Shown: piece by piece, positions 25,756-39,257 of the stretch
How positions within the stretch are numbered: the stretch's first letter is position 1
Layout: each line of letters starts with the position of its first letter
Origin: Macrolepiota albuminosa
Taxonomy: Eukaryota > Basidiomycota > Agaricomycetes > Agaricales > Agaricaceae
Reading direction: 5' to 3'
Assembly: GCA_027475525.1 (NCBI GenBank)
Contig: JAMWFC010000043.1
Location: forward strand, 1 to 64,000
Length of the DNA stretch: 64,000 nucleotides
The notes under the pieces: model-generated
What the model was told of the DNA's origin: nothing
Database searches by the model: none
The model's input: the letters and a program-made list of their open reading frames with translations, nothing else
Translations under genes and position numbers: made by a program

Positions 25756-26803
25756 TGAGACCAGCTCCAGTGTCTTCCATCTGCCAGGATGTCCTGCAAC
25801 TCAAGAGTCATGATGCTGCTCCACAATCCGCCTCCGGAGATCTGGCAGGTTGGGAATATAAATGCATCCCTGAAAGGTGAGAAGACCATTCTCCAGAGAC
25901 CACTCGTCGGTGCGGACAGACTTCACTCCAGTTTTCTCTCGAGCATGCAAGGCCATGGCAGCCTTAGCTACCAGATCTTCTTGAGCGCCCTCCCGGTTAC
26001 CTCGTCGGATGTCTTGAAGGATGCTCACTTCTTCTCCCTGGCCAACCACACCTTCTAGAGCATGGATAGCAAATAGTTCTGGCTTCAGAAGTACAATATT
26101 GTCATTGTCACTAGCTCCTGAACCATGGTCTGCTCGCCTAGAAAGCGCATCTGGCTTACCCATGCTCCGTCCCGGTTTGTGATGCAGAGAGAAGTCAAAG
26201 TTGGCCAGATACAAGGACCATCGAGCCTGTCGGCGGTTGAGTTTCTTGGCCGTCCGAAAGTACTCTAAGTTCTTGTGATCAGTCCACACCTCAAATTTAT
26301 GCCTGGCACCCTCAAGGAAATGTCGCCACTCCTCAAATGACCAAATGATAGCTAGCATCTCCTTGTCATGGATCTTATAATTTCGCTCCACGGCATTGAG
26401 ACTCTTGGAGTAGAAAGCCACAGGATGCCACTTACCATCCTCCCTTGACTGTTGAGAGAGAACGGCCCCAGTAGCAAAATCCGAGCTATCAGCTTCGACA
26501 CGGAAGGGAGAGTCATCATCTGGGAATATAAGGACAGGCTTTGAAGTGACTGCCTGTTTGAGGGCATCAAAGGCTGTCTGCTGTGCTGCATCCCAGTGCC
26601 AAGAAGTGTCCTTAGTGGTGAGATCGAAGAGGGGCCAGGCATGGTGTGAGAAATCCTGAATAAACCTCCGGTAGAAGTTGGTAAAACCCAGGAAGCCTGA
26701 ACCTCCTTCTTGTTCTTAGGCTCTGGCCACTCCGCTACACCAGCCACCTTGACTGGGTCCATCTCAGCCATTCCATGAGAGATGATCAGTCCAAGATATT
26801 CAA

Positions 26804-26957
26804 CCTTAGTCTGCTCAAACTCGCACTTCTCTGGCTTAAGATAGAGCTGGTGCTGGCGAAGACGTTCCAGTACGATGCGCCCTTAGTCTGCTCAAACTCG
26901 CACTTCTCTGGCTTAAGATAGAGCTGGTGCTGGCGAAGACGTTCCAGTACGATGCGC
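26804..26957. repeat. Perfect 77-bp tandem duplication in RE-B RT
   Basis: 26,804-26,880 and 26,881-26,957 are identical and adjacent. The frame is lost after KCEFEQTK and is regained when one copy is removed. Confidence 0.95.
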
Positions 26958-28743
26958 ATAATCCGACGATGCTCCTCTAGAGTCTTGGTATAGATGAGAA
27001 TATCGTCAAGGTATACGCACACAACACCTTCTGCTATGAGGTCTCGGAAAATGTCATTCATCATGGTCTGGAAGGTGGCAGAGCTATTAGTGAGGCCAAA
27101 GAACATTACCAGAGGTTCAAAGAGTCCACGATTTGTTCGGAATGCTCCCTTCCACTCATCTCCTTCTTTGATGCGCACATTGTTGTAGCCCCAGCGGACA
27201 TCCAACTTGGTAAAGTAGTGTGCACCTCAGAGGTTGTTGACAAGCTCTGAAATGAGTGGTAAGAAATAGCAATTCTTCACAGTCATTGCATTTGAGACTT
27301 GGTAGTCCTGAACCAGATGTAGAGATCCATCCTTCTTCTTAATGAAGAAGACTGGAGAGGCCATCGGAGACTTTGAGGGACGGATGTGACCAGAGTCTAA
27401 ATTCTCCTGCAAAAAGGCATCAAGCTCATCCTGTTCTCTGGAAGAGAGTGGGTAGACCTTGCAGCTAGAGGGCTCAGCGTTGGGTGTAAGCTCAATTGCA
27501 TGGTCCCACTGCTTACGCTCTGGCAGGGAGTCAAATGATGCCTTAGAGAAAACATCCTCAAAGTCTTGCAGGTGATGAGGAACCGCATCTTGGAACGACT
27601 TAGGAGCAGAGTTGGCAGCAAATGCCTGAGCTAGCCACTGGGAGGTAGTTTGGCTAGCTCTGATCTCTGCTACAGTTGGTGGAGGTCGTAACGTAGTTGC
27701 ATAAATCCTATCACCTGTCTCGATAGCCTTGTCTGGAGACTCTGGGTCAGGAGCACATCCAAATTCACCCTCGTGTCCATCTTCCATCTGGGCTTCACTC
27801 ACTACACCTCGAACGTCCTCATAGAGGGCCTCTCTATAAGGGAATGCCAAGGGAGGAGGATCCAGTAGGTCGAGGTCTGCAAAGGGGAGGTGTCCAACTT
27901 GGCAAGCCCGGATAGCAGCACACTCACGGACTGACTCTCTGTGCTCCTCTCTAACTTCCTTGGCACATGTGGAACACCGTTGAGGGCAGCAGCTCATGCT
28001 CACCTTACCCTTGGCCCAGTCAATCTCAGGATTGTGATCACGCAGCCAGGAGAACCCAAGTATCATGTCCTGCTTTCCTAGGCTGGTAACTGCAAAGACT
28101 GCACGCTCAGAATGAGTCTGATAACGAAGGACTAAATCCACCACTGAGCGGATGGATCCAGCTTCATTGAGCGTACCGTCAATGTTATAGACTGGAATAG
28201 GGTGAGAGAGGGGATGGGTAGTGAGCCAGTGTTGTTCCACATAATGGGTGTCTAGGAAGAGTCCAGTAGCACCATTGTCCAAGAGAGCTATGACACTTCG
28301 AGTCTGCTGAGTGTCAGTTGTCTCAATCTCCACATTCAGACGCAGAGAGTTGGGAGAGGGAGTAGAAGCAACAACATAGCAACGGGGAAGGCGTCGTTCC
28401 CAAGCTGGGACACGTGGTCGTCGGACAGGAGAAGGAGGAGAAGAAGTCTTAGCTGAGGCTTGGACCAAGGGGGTATTTTGTATGTCGGAGGGGGTGCTTA
28501 CAGTTTCAGTCAGAGAATCAGGAGCAGGGAGCGATACATTAGAAGACTCTACTGATTGACATGTAAACTGATTAGCACCAGGTGGCGGAGGCGTACAACT
28601 CATCCGTCGCTCTATTGAAAACCCTCCCCTGCAGAACCAAAGGACCCATCCGATGGTTCTGCTACAGCTTCCACAGGACCCAAGGACTCCTCCAAGGGTT
28701 CTGCTTCAGTCTGTACATCTGGGGAGGGGTTTCCTTGAACGTC

Positions 28744-29877
28744 TCAGGCAGCAAGGAGCTGGAGAAGGAGCTCCTCCTGCTCTAAAGCTGAGAGATAGCG
28801 CACCTCTAACCCCTGGAGACAATACCGAGCGAAGTGACCAGGCTTTCCACAGCGACGGCAGAGGAGAGGAAGGGAGGAACGTTGACGAGAGGCATCAACA
28901 TCCATAGGTACTCCAAAAGGAAGAGGACGTGCTGCAGGTACCTGAGCTGGGGGTGGAGCACAAAATGGAAGGGAGGGCTGGATGGGATGACGAGCAGAAA
29001 AAGATGCCTGTGGGGTGGAGTGAGGGGCAGTTCCACGGTGGAGCTCACGTCGTAACTCCATGAGCTGCCACTGATCACGTGCTACCTGATACCAGGTCTC
29101 AATACTTGTGTCATCAGGTTGTCCCTCAGCCATGCTGTCGATCTGATCCATGAGAGAGGGAAGGAGGCCATCTCAGAAGGTGAGACAGAGCTGAAGACCA
29201 TCCAGATAACAGGCCTGTTCAGCAAGAGCTCTGAAGGAGTCGATGTACTCATCTAGGGTCCGCTTCCCCTGCCCATATCGATGAGGATCTCGGAGAGTGA
29301 GGGCTGCCACCTTAGCAGGATCCAAGGGGAAGAACTCTGTCTGAAACTCCTTCTCAAACTGATCCCAACTTCCAAAACTCTCTACTCCTCCAGGGCGTCG
29401 AAAGACTTGTAGCACGTATGTCGAAGCTCACCCAGACTTCATGTAAGAAAGAACCCAAGCGATTTTGAGAGCATCAGAGGGGAAGGCCTCACCACTGAGC
29501 TGAATATAGGTGATGCAGGACTGCAGGAAACGCTCGCCTATCGCTCGGTCACCATTGAATGCGTCTGGGAGTGCTGGGCGAGGAATATTGGCATGAACTG
29601 GGGGGGAGGCCCCAAAGCGAGGGACTGGGGGTGTGCCAGCCCTAACTGGAGGTGCCTGGAGAGGGGTAGGAGTGAGAGGGAGGTACTCTAAGAGGGCCTG
29701 AAGGGAATGGGAGATAGTGTCTGTGGCCTGACGTAATCCAGCAAGTTCGGTGGTGTGGAGGGTGAGGGAAGCTTGAGTGGTCTGCACCTGAGTCTCCAGA
29801 GCAAGCAAGTGACCCCAGGCATCATCCTGAGGGGCAGAAGCGTCCAGGGGAGTGTCTGAGGGGGCTGGTTGGGTCAT
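28744..29877 (-). pseudogene. RE-B gag (capsid and nucleocapsid)
   Basis: A single minus-strand frame runs from MTQPAPSDTP at 29,877 to 28,744, interrupted by two TGA codons (about 29,426 and 29,172) at positions where Arg (CGA) fits. It shows a coiled-coil N-terminus, a capsid-like region (LPDAFNGDRAIGERFL, FGSWDQFEKEFQTEFF) and a zinc knuckle CRRCGKPGHFARYC. Gag packages element RNA. pol follows in a different frame, by programmed shifting or an indel. Confidence 0.85.
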
Positions 29878-29991
29878 AGAAGCAACAGAGGGGCAGGGAG
29901 TAATCCAGTGGGGGAGAGACCTAAAGGGGCAAGAGAGGGCTCAAGCAGGCTGAAGGGGGCTCCCAGACCGAAATGTAGAGACTTGTTCTGC

Positions 29992-30509
29992 TGTAAGGGC
30001 AACCTCTAGAGGCTGTGGCTCAGTCACACAGCTGGCAGAGGGAGATCCAAAGTGTATTAGAATATATACTGACAATATCAAGGTAGCTACTCACCTGGCA
30101 GAGGGAGATCCAAAGAGAACAAGTCTGGGGATTCCCTATGCCAGGTTGGACGCTTCTGGGGCCTCTGAAGCATGGGAAACAACTGTACAGTACAACAAAA
30201 CCTTAAAAACTCAAAAATTGACTAACCAAACAAGTGTGCAAACAAGGGAGGAAAACTCCGGACTTTAGAAGTCAGAAAGGCAAACTCCGGCTTATCTAAG
30301 CAGCCTGGAGTGGTGCTGAAGGGCCCACACTTGTCTGAGTGATAGCTAAAGAACCAGAGCACCTCAAAGGTTGAGAATAGTACTAACAGATAGTGTTGAA
30401 AAAGTAGTAACAGCAAAATGAGAGAATGATAGAAGAAATAAGGAAGTGAATGGAAGGAGAGTGAAGAAATAAAGAGTGAAAGAAGAAAGGAATGAGGAGT
30501 CCCCTGACA
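29992..30509 (-). repeat. RE-B 5' LTR
   Basis: 518 bp, TGTAAGGG to CCTGACA. It abuts the second TTCTG copy. Confidence 0.95.
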
Positions 30510-33500
30510 TTCTGAGCGCAGCTGTTTGTCGCAGTCCAAACCAGAGGGACCCGCAATAGGAGGGTGATCAGAACATATAACATGGGTATCCAAGTACATA
30601 TGCTTTTGAGGTAAGGGTTGATTGGCTGGCTCCCTCAAGGATGACTGCTGCACATGACATTGTTTGGTTTGTTGAACCCATTGCCTGGAGGGGGCTCACC
30701 AAGCCTGTACAGTGTCTTCAACTGTCTGTTTGTCCACATTTCTCTGCTTAGTGATGAAACCTAAAGTAACCAGGACTTCCAGGCATGGATCACTGAAAGT
30801 TGAGGGCAGATACCCCTTTGGAAATGGTGTGTTTATTTTCTCCCAGCTTTTCTTCTCCTTGTTGTAAACAGACATTTGATACTGGCATTCCTCAATAGGA
30901 TCAGCCAGATTGAAAATCTTGGCTAATGTCTGGTATTCCAGGGGCATAGGGCTAGATGGGTGGCCCCATGTCTGCCTGACTTCTAAGTCGTAGTCGAGAA
31001 TGAGTCAGATTTGCAGTGGATGCGCATAGAATTCCTGGCCTGGGTTCTTCAGATTACAAATGGTGACAATTTTAGTGGTCTGATCAATGGTGAGGAATGG
31101 GTGACCATCATCATTGCCACTGTTGGCCTTATGCCTTCAGGGTCCAGATTTAGAATAGGGAGCCATGAGAATACTGGGGAAAAAGAAAAAGAAAGCAAGG
31201 TCATTATTAAGGGGATAGCAGTGCTCAGGCAAGACAGCCCAGCTATCTCGCCCCACTGTTTCAACTGAAACCTGACCCAGGAAGACCTGAGAATCATCCA
31301 GGGGAGGCTGCCCAGTTCTGCTTTTGGTCATCTCCTCAATGTCATCATACCCTAGCAGTTCCAGATAAGGGACCAGTAGGTTGAGATCCTTAACCTGTTC
31401 ATAAGTCATCTATGACTTGTTGCCAGCTCTCCACAGCACCTCAAACATGGCTATATTGTGGATGCCATGATGGGCTACTATTCACTCAACTGCCCATTTC
31501 TGAGCCTCCAGCTCTACTATTTGTTTGTCTAGTCAGCCAGGAAATAGCTAGTCATCATTAGGCTGGTGTATTCTTAGTAATGCCACATGGAATATGTTAT
31601 GTATTCTGCAATGTTTCATACTGTCTGAGATCTCTACTTAGAAGGAACTATTTTCAAAGTCCTCACTGATTCTATAAGAATCCTCATATTTGGGGATGAA
31701 TTTCTGTGGAAACTCTTTAGAGTAGCTAAAGTTCTTAATAGACATATATACCATGTCTCCCGTTGTAAAGAGAGCCATTTGTCTTTGCTGATTGACATGT
31801 CTAGTCTGCTTAACCTGGGCAGCCAGAATGCAATCATGTGCAGCCATCAGGGCCAGTTTTAGTCTCTGAACATATACCCTTACTCCTGGAAATTCATCTG
31901 CCCTGGCATTATTCCAGACCATGGGTCGGGAAAGTCTCCTGGAATTCAGGAAAAAGGGTGAGTATCCTGTGCTCTCTGATCTAGCTGAGTTGATTGCAAA
32001 TTCAATGGCCAGTATTTTTGCCACCCAATCCTTATATTTGACCTCCACACATTGCCTGATCATTTGTACAATGGTGTAGTTTGCTTGCTCTATAGACTCA
32101 TTGACTGTGGATAGTAGGCTGAGGACATTCTTAGTTGCATACTAATTAATTTATGCAGGTGGGTTCAAAAGGTACTCGTAAAATATGAGTCCCTGTCACT
32201 AACTATGGCTCTGGGTAAACCGTGGTGCTTGTACACTTCTGAGAACACAAGCTCAGCCACCTGTTTAGCAGTGTACATTATTCTACTTAGTACTAAGTGT
32301 ACCATAGAGGTAAGCAGATCAATCAATTATAACAGTAATAGAATCATAGGATCCATCTCTGTCCTTAGACTCCAGCAGTGGACCTACAAAGTCTACCCCT
32401 ATTACTTCCTAGGGGGATGTTGGCACTTTTAGTGGCTGCAACAGCCCATATGGTTTTTGATTCGAATACTTGTTTTGATTACAAGTATTACAGTATTCTT
32501 GTACATCATGTGCCATAGTTTTCCACCAGACATGGTCATGTAAATATAGCAACGTCTTTCTGGGTTCTAAGCGAGCCAGTAGAGAGTGTGCCTCTGAAAT
32601 CACAATTTCTTGAGCACTCCAGCCCCAGATGATGATAGTGGAGATGCATAACAACTTCTTCCCTTCCGATTTCAGATAAATGACTCTGTCTTCGGTTATC
32701 TCAAAGTTTTTATACTCTTTCAGCCTTTCTATGATTTCTTTGAACAGCTTATCTTCCTTATACTGTCCTTTACAGGCTGATATCAGATCTATTGGGTCCA
32801 TGCCCATCTTTAATAATTCTTCTAGCGTAAGGGGTATTAAATCCTCTAGTCTTCTAGACTTTTCAGACAGGGCCTCATCTTTATATCTTTCCTGCCATGC
32901 TTTATCATCTGACTCAGTAGAACCATCATTAGGTAACAATAGCTTCTTTCGTGCTGGCAGTCTGATGATAAGCCTCTTTCTATCCTGTTCTTTGCTCTGG
33001 TGATCTGGGATGATATCTAGGGTGCTGTTATCAGGCTTTGCTTGTTTCACCCCCTCGTTTTGTTTTCCCAGACCTTTCAGAACGAAATGTGATGCCATTC
33101 TCAATGCAAATTCCCTCAATGTCTCAGATTGCCTAGTTTCCGCTAACTCCACCCCACGTCTTTGGTAGGCTCTCTTCCCTTGTGCATGGTCCCCTGTAGC
33201 TATCTCTCTCTGTTCAGTCAGGTATATACTCCTGCCCTCCAGGCCCATGAGTACCAGCATTGTAACCAACTGCTGGCCCAGTAAGTTGTTGTTTACAACA
33301 TTAAAGTAGGTATATTCACTCCTTGACCTTACTGTACCTGGCTGATTATTGGAGTAAAGCCTTGACAGGGCGTCTGAGAGTATGTTTTCCACTCCCAGGA
33401 TGTAAATGACCTGAAAATTAAACTCCACTATTTTTTCCATCCAGCAAGCTTGCCTGCCCAACAAGTTTTGTTGTTCGAGGAGGTGGATCAATCTCTTGTG

Positions 33501-35400
33501 GTCTGTAAACCACTGGAATTGTACCCCCTGTAATATATCCCTGTGACATAACATAGTCTTGACCCCTGCCAGCATTTCCACCTTGTGGACAGGGTAATTC
33601 TGCTATGCGGTGTTCAGTTTTGCAGAATAGAATGCTGCAACGTCCACTGTCTTCCAATCTGCCCCCTGGCTCACCACACTAGCTATTCCAGTTACACACC
33701 TGTCCATCACCATATTTACAGGTGGTGCATCTGGCCTATAAATCAATGGTCGATGGTGATGATCTCGACACATCATTGCTAAGCGCTTGACGTCCTCAAA
33801 AGCCCTCTGATGTGTAAACTCCCATCGAAAGGGAACAGTGTCCCCCATAAGGACATGCAGTATGCCTATTGATATGCAGACCCAATTTATATCATCAGCC
33901 AGATATTCTGCCGCCCTCAGAAATCTATGTAGCAGGTCCTGGTTAGTTGGAACCTTCTATCAAACCAATGTGTCCACTTTATTGGGGTCCATATGAATCC
34001 CTTCCTCATCAATTACTCAGCCTAGGACCTTCATTTTCCAGCATAAAAAGTGTAACTTATGCTCACTGAGATATAGTTTCTTCCTCTTTAGTATATCCAA
34101 TACCCACTTCACATGCTTCACATGCTCATCAAGGCTGTTCGAGTAAATAACTATATTGTCCAGATACATGTCCATAAAATCCCCCAGGTGGGCTGCAAGC
34201 AAGTAGTTCATCAGTGCCTGGTAAGTAGCTGGGACATTACAATCCCCTTGTTGTACTATGTGACTGACAATATTTCCATCCAGGATAGTTATTGCTGTCC
34301 TAGGGACATGCTTGGGGCAGACCCTTATCTGTTTATAAGTGTCCTGTCCATCAAAGATGGACCTAAACTTGGCCCTGGCAGCCCATCTGAGGATGCCGTC
34401 CATGTTTGGCAGCAGCAACAATTTCTTATGGATGTTGGCATTATGAGCCTGGAGATCGCTTACTATTCGAAGGCAGGGGGATTCTCCATTCTTACTTGGC
34501 TTTTTCAAAAACATCATAGGGACTGCATTCCCCATTGTCGTGACTTCCCACTGGCCTGTTTTCACATAGGCAGCTTGTTTGGCATTCCACTGGGGCTTCA
34601 ATGTCTCTGGACACCTCGAGGGTTGCCATGGATAAATCTTTTCTGGATCTATTAAAGGGATTTCATGGTTTATCATCCTCAGGGGAGGGAGTGAGGTCTT
34701 CCCCGCAGCCATGTACAGGGGCACCACATGTTTTCACAGCTCTATCTTAACCTGTGCTAACTGATCATCATATATTTCTACTGCTCTCGAGGCTAGGCAT
34801 GACACTGCCACCCCCTCACTCAGAGGCTCTGCCACAGATGCACCTATAAGAACTCTTGCAGGGTTCAAGCCAAAAGTCACCTTGTGTTGGTAAATCTAGG
34901 AAGTCCCCAGGATCACGTCGTACCTTTAAAGGTTCATGACGTTGAAGTATCTCAGCTCTGAGATCTGCTGATACTGCAGCTTTGCAGTGGCCCCATAGTT
35001 TATATGGGACTGGGAGCCCTATACAGCCAGCTGTACCAGGACTGGTTTGCCCGATTTCTGCTTCTGAAGTTTAAGTTGCTCGACCACAGAGGTAGCCACA
35101 AAGTCCCCCAGAGACCCTGAGTCCAGCAGCGCTCATACCGGGTGTCCATCCAGTTTTATCACAATTACTAGTGGTTTGGGGACATGATGGCTCCTCCCCT
35201 TTTTTGAGCCTGATTCTGTTGGATAGCCGCATAAGTGCCCTGTTTCACCTGCTGTCCAAATACACTCAGCTCTTGAATCATCCTATCAGACTCTTTCTGG
35301 GTCCTACAGTTCTATCAAGAGGGCTAGAGGCCATTCCCATCATTTTTTCAGACATCCCACACCTAGCCTCGGTTCTCCTGCACCACATGCTTTGAGTATC
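30510..35400 (-). pseudogene. RE-A pol: protease, RT, RNase H, integrase, C-terminal region
   Basis: Minus-strand blocks: protease ALLDSGSLGDFVATS (about 35,100-35,145); RT from PLIDPEKIYPWQP through FLKKPSKNGE, QGDCNVPATYQALMNY and MYLDNIVIYS (34,727-34,017); RNase H with RCVTGIASVVSQG and TDHKRLIHLLEQ (about 33,850-33,480); VENILSDALSRLY; the integrase zinc region with HDHVWWKTMAHDVQEYC..C (about 32,500); later integrase sequence EFAINSARSESTGYSPFFLN (31,980). The RT box is YLDN, so the second catalytic Asp is lost. Several stops and frame shifts break the gene. The region 30,510-31,400 is a poorly conserved C-terminal extension. Confidence 0.8.
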
Positions 35401-38400
35401 AATTGAATAGATCAAACCAGGAGTTTCAGAGGTGCTCCCCTTCAATCTGGGTACTTATCTGCAGGATCACATTGTTGATTGTCCACAACCCTGGTGTTTT
35501 TTCCTCCAGCCAAAACTGCCGCTGACTATATGGCACGTTTTTGAGGGCTGGGGTGCAATAGGGTGAGCCTAGCTGCAATACCCAAGCAGCATTAAAGGCC
35601 CACACGTCCTCAGCTAGGGTAATGCCATACCATTTCTCTGAGATGGCTGGGCTGTGGTCATCCTCTGGCATTCCTGGACATACTACCATCTGGCAGCAAA
35701 CCCAAGCAATGCCACTCTTTCAGTTGGGATCAGCAGTTTCCTACTCCAGACCTGATCCCACAGGCACAATTTTCCCCCCGCAATCTTATATGAGAAGAAC
35801 CTGCAGCCCTTGTACTGCAGGATGTTGGCTGAGTCTCTCCAGGATAGGGCTGGGATAGTTTGAGCAGGTAGTCTAGTTTGCGCATGGTGGCCAAGTCCAA
35901 GTTGCGGGGCCTGCCAAACCACCTCTCTTTCTCCTACACCAGAGCTGTCTTTTCATCTGAGTTTCTGACTGTAAATTCATAAGCATCCTTCTTGAAGTCC
36001 CTGTCCCCAGACAGGTAAATTGGTCTGTGACCAGCATTCTGGCTGTGCCTAGGATCCCCATGCCCCTGTTTTGCAGTTTCTGCCTTATTGCAGAGACAGG
36101 TTCGGACCCAGGGCCCACCCAATGATTTGGGGATGTTCTCACCCTCCTCCTCATTGATGCAATACAACACCATTCCCACCAGCAGTCCCTCCATAGTTCT
36201 ACCCAGTGCGTCTTCTCAAAGCTTCTCCGCTTTATGCAGATCCACCCTCACACTGTATGATTTCGGACTCAGGGGTTTGCTCAGATCTATTGACGACATG
36301 GCCTGGCTCTGTAGGCAGTTGCAGGCCAGATGGCCCACCTTCCCACATCTGAACTAGCACCTCTGAGCCCGATATTCTGCTTCTTCTTCCTTGAACAGCC
36401 TTTTCTGTCCTTTCTAGGCCCGTTGTTTAGAGTGCTTCTTCTTTCCACTCTCAAGGTCTTTTTGCCTTGAGATGCCACTTTTTGCTGAGTATAGAGGGGA
36501 GCTATTTGTCCTTTTACCCCATCCTGACGGGGAGTTGCTCCTCTTGTGGCCTAGAGGGTCTCTTTGGTGTTTCTTGTTTTTGTTTCCCTTGCCTTTGTTA
36601 TGACTCCTCCCCTCCAGATCCACCCCAGAACACCCCTGGAACCCCATCTGGGACCCTCCCTCTGATACCACAGGACGCGCCCTGCCATCATGACTACTGA
36701 CACTGCCATCACGCGCATCAAGGGCCGCCATCACCTGGCACTCCTGGCAACCTGCATCACGGACTCGGGATCAACCACCATCAATGATTGGATCACACCA
36801 ACTGCTTCCATGCCATCATGCATCATGGCTCCTTCTGTGCCAATCAATCGCGCACTCCACATGCATAATCCCGGTATACAGTCTCCCTCCTACTACTCAA
36901 TGCCCTCCCAGGACTTATCCCAGACAACCTGGAACCCCAGAGACCCGGATTAGTACTTGTAGTGTAACTCCCTGTTGTATTCGCTAGTCTTAATATTAAC
37001 TTGAATTGTTGCGTGCCCTCTGCTTGATTGGTATGCGCTGACTGGCACGCTTGAACAACCGTGTGCTCTAAGTTTGGTACGCACTTTGCAACTTATAATT
37101 TGTTAACCCGGTCTTGTCTTAGAACCCCCGGTTCCCGACTCGACCACCCTCCAACCCTCAGCCTCTAAAAAACCCGAAGCCCCTAGATCAAGTTCCCTTC
37201 CCTGGGACCACCTCTTGTCCATGTCTTGAACTCCGGAGTCCTAGCCCTGGAGTTCCAGATGCCCAAGTATCCGTAGATCAAGTCTGCCTTATAAGGGCGT
37301 TGCTTTCCCAGAAAGCCCCTGACTCAGCAGAACCTGACAGCCTTAAGGAGTGATCAGAGATCCCTCCCCAAATTCTAGGTCCACCAACTCAGCCATCTCA
37401 GAGAACTCGGCCTTCTGGACAATTCTCTGCCATTTGGAGGTTTTAGAATTCAGCTCAGCACAGTACAGTTCCTTCTAGATAGATGGCCTGAACTCATTGA
37501 ACAGTTTAACTACTTTTTCCTTACTGTTGGTAGATTCCATTATGGTAAATAACTCTTGTAATTTCTCTATGTAGTCTCAAACAGTCAGCCTTCTCTGCTG
37601 CAGATGCTGCAGTTTGTTCCGCTGCTTGTTATGGTAGTTGATGGGGAAACAGTCATTGAATAGCCCTTTAAAAAATTTTTCTAACACCCACTCCTCAGGT
37701 GCTTATGATGCCTCTCAGGAGTAAAACGTCCATGCTCTTCCTGTCAGAAACTCCAACACCACCAGCACCTGACACTCCTTCTCCACCAGTCTATACCTCA
37801 CATATGATGTACAGTGGATCATAAACTGGAAAAAAGCTTGGAGGTCAGGAGAGCTGTTGTATTTAGCAAGCAGGATTGGGCAAATGAGAGATTTGGTGGC
37901 TTTTCCTCTTCCTTTTCTCAATTTATTCTTGTTCCTTGGTCTTGTAGACTTTTGGTTTGTCTTGCTTATCTCAGATGACATGCCATCTGATGATAAAGAA
38001 GCCGCAGTCACTCTGCTTGGCGTTGCTGCTCTTGTCCCCCAAGCTTGAATCTTCCAAAGATGCTGGAGAGGAGGGGTCTGAGTCCCCAGACAATTCATCC
38101 TTGGAATCTTTTCTAATACGGTCAAAGGCCTATCCCAACATGCTCTTCTTGGTTACCTAGGCCAAAGAGTGTGACTTCCAGTTCTAATCTAACTTTGTCC
38201 ATTCCTGGTCTTGATTTTCTTGAGCCTGGTAGGTCATCTGGCTTATCATATTCTGCAGTTCAGAAGACATGGGCTTGGAGCTGGTGCATTTGTGCCTCTT
38301 TTTTGCTCATTCTTCCCTCTTAAGCTCCTTTTGCAATTGCCAGATATCCCTATCCAGAGCTTTTTTCTGCTGCAGCCTCTCCTTGAGCTCATTGTGGCTG

Positions 38401-39130
38401 AGACCACTGTCCTGTTTTTCTGCTGCAGCCTCTTTTTGAGCTTGTCGTAGCTGGGACCACTGTCCTGTTTTGCTTTCGCTAAGTAATCAGCAGAGACCAT
38501 GTCATCCCTTTTCATCTGATGATCAACTGGAGTTGTTTTCCAATCTTCAGATCTCATGTTCAAGTTCTCATAACAGCTATTTATGAGTTCTCACTGAGCT
38601 TCAGTCAAGCCAACACTGGCCAGCCCAATGACCTTCACAAAAGTTGCATCTTGGTCACTTTTCTTCCTACCTTTGTTTCTAGGGCCTTTGACTGGCCCTT
38701 CCTGATCTGGGGATAAAGCAATTGTATTTTCTTCTAATTTTACCAATTTGGGGGGTAACAAAGTTTCTGCTACACTTCCTTTCCCATCTACAGACATATT
38801 GGCCGATATGTCTTCCTGATTTTCTTTGGTGGTCGTCATGAATGACTTCTCCAATTCCATCTCCATAAGGGATATATCCACTGAAGTGGTTTCCTGAGAT
38901 TTGTTCGCCAGAGCTGACAACAAAGAGGCAGCTGCCTGAACAGGACCCAGTTCTTCTGTTCCCTCTTCAACATCCCTGCCCTGGCCTGACCCTGCCTGAT
39001 GGCTGGGTCTCGCCATGTGGGACAGTGTTGCACGTTGAGCATTTTCCTTTGCCTCAACTGTGCTGAGAGTTCTCTTCATGCCTGAGGCTGCCAGGACTCT
39101 TGAGCAAAAATTGTATTGACTAGTATCCAT
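35401..39130 (-). pseudogene. RE-A gag and linker region
   Basis: Gag starts at MDTSQYNFCSRV (39,130). Its frame can be followed with in-frame stops to 37,367, resumes after the 36,663-37,360 insert, and passes a Lys-rich segment (KGKGNKNKKHQRDP) and a zinc-knuckle-like FRCGKVGHLACNC at about 36,330. Between the knuckle and the protease (35,426-36,200) lies further coding-like sequence (EKWYGITLAEDVWAFNAAW, KNVPYSQRQFWLEEK) that I do not recognise. Overall the gene is non-functional. Confidence 0.7.
36663..37360. repeat. Insert of about 700 bp in RE-A gag, LTR-like ends
   Basis: Flanked by TCCCTC at 36,657-36,662 and 37,361-37,366. Taking out the insert and one flank copy rejoins the gag frame exactly (..FGEGGSQMGF). 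On the minus strand the body runs TGATCACTCC...GGTATCA, the TG...CA form of a solo LTR, with four extra bases (TCTC) on one side. It holds no gene and is richer in CpG than its surroundings. Confidence 0.65.
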
Positions 39131-39257
39131 TTTAGTAACTTTTTAGTTGGTAACAGACTCACTACTAGGACATGCACAGTTGATCAGACTGAATTTTTGC
39201 CCATGGTTCATGAGTAGTTGAGTGCTTTCTTATTAGGACTTGTAGAAGTTCAAAATA

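Larger units (their letters stand above)
24392..28603 (-). pseudogene. RE-B pol: protease, RT, RNase H, integrase, chromodomain
   Basis: Domains in order on the minus strand: an aspartic protease whose motif reads LLDNGATG (the expected Ser is Asn), RT with QDYQVSNAMTVKN and an intact YLDDILIY, RNase H with RVEADSSDFATGA-like sequence and TDHKNLEYF, an integrase core with SVDFIVELP, VSDRGPQF and SDGQTERVNQELEQY (the D, D and E are all kept), and a terminal chromodomain (LQFKVKWKGYGIEDVSWEP) ending at 24,392. Breaks are a TGA at 27,227 where CGA is expected, two 77-bp duplications (25,602 and 26,804), and a one-base deletion near 26,700. Without the duplications only a handful of lesions remain. 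The chromodomain places it among chromoviruses. Confidence 0.88.
23863..30509 (-). mobile_element. RE-B: Ty3/gypsy chromovirus nested in RE-A
   Basis: A 6,647-bp element with two 518-bp LTRs (23,863-24,380 and 29,992-30,509), both TGTAAGGG...CCTGACA, bounded by a perfect TTCTG duplication (23,858-23,862 and 30,510-30,514). A purine tract (AGAGGGAGGGTGA on the minus strand) sits directly inside the 3' LTR. The near-identity of the LTRs shows this is the youngest element of the left pile. Confidence 0.95.
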
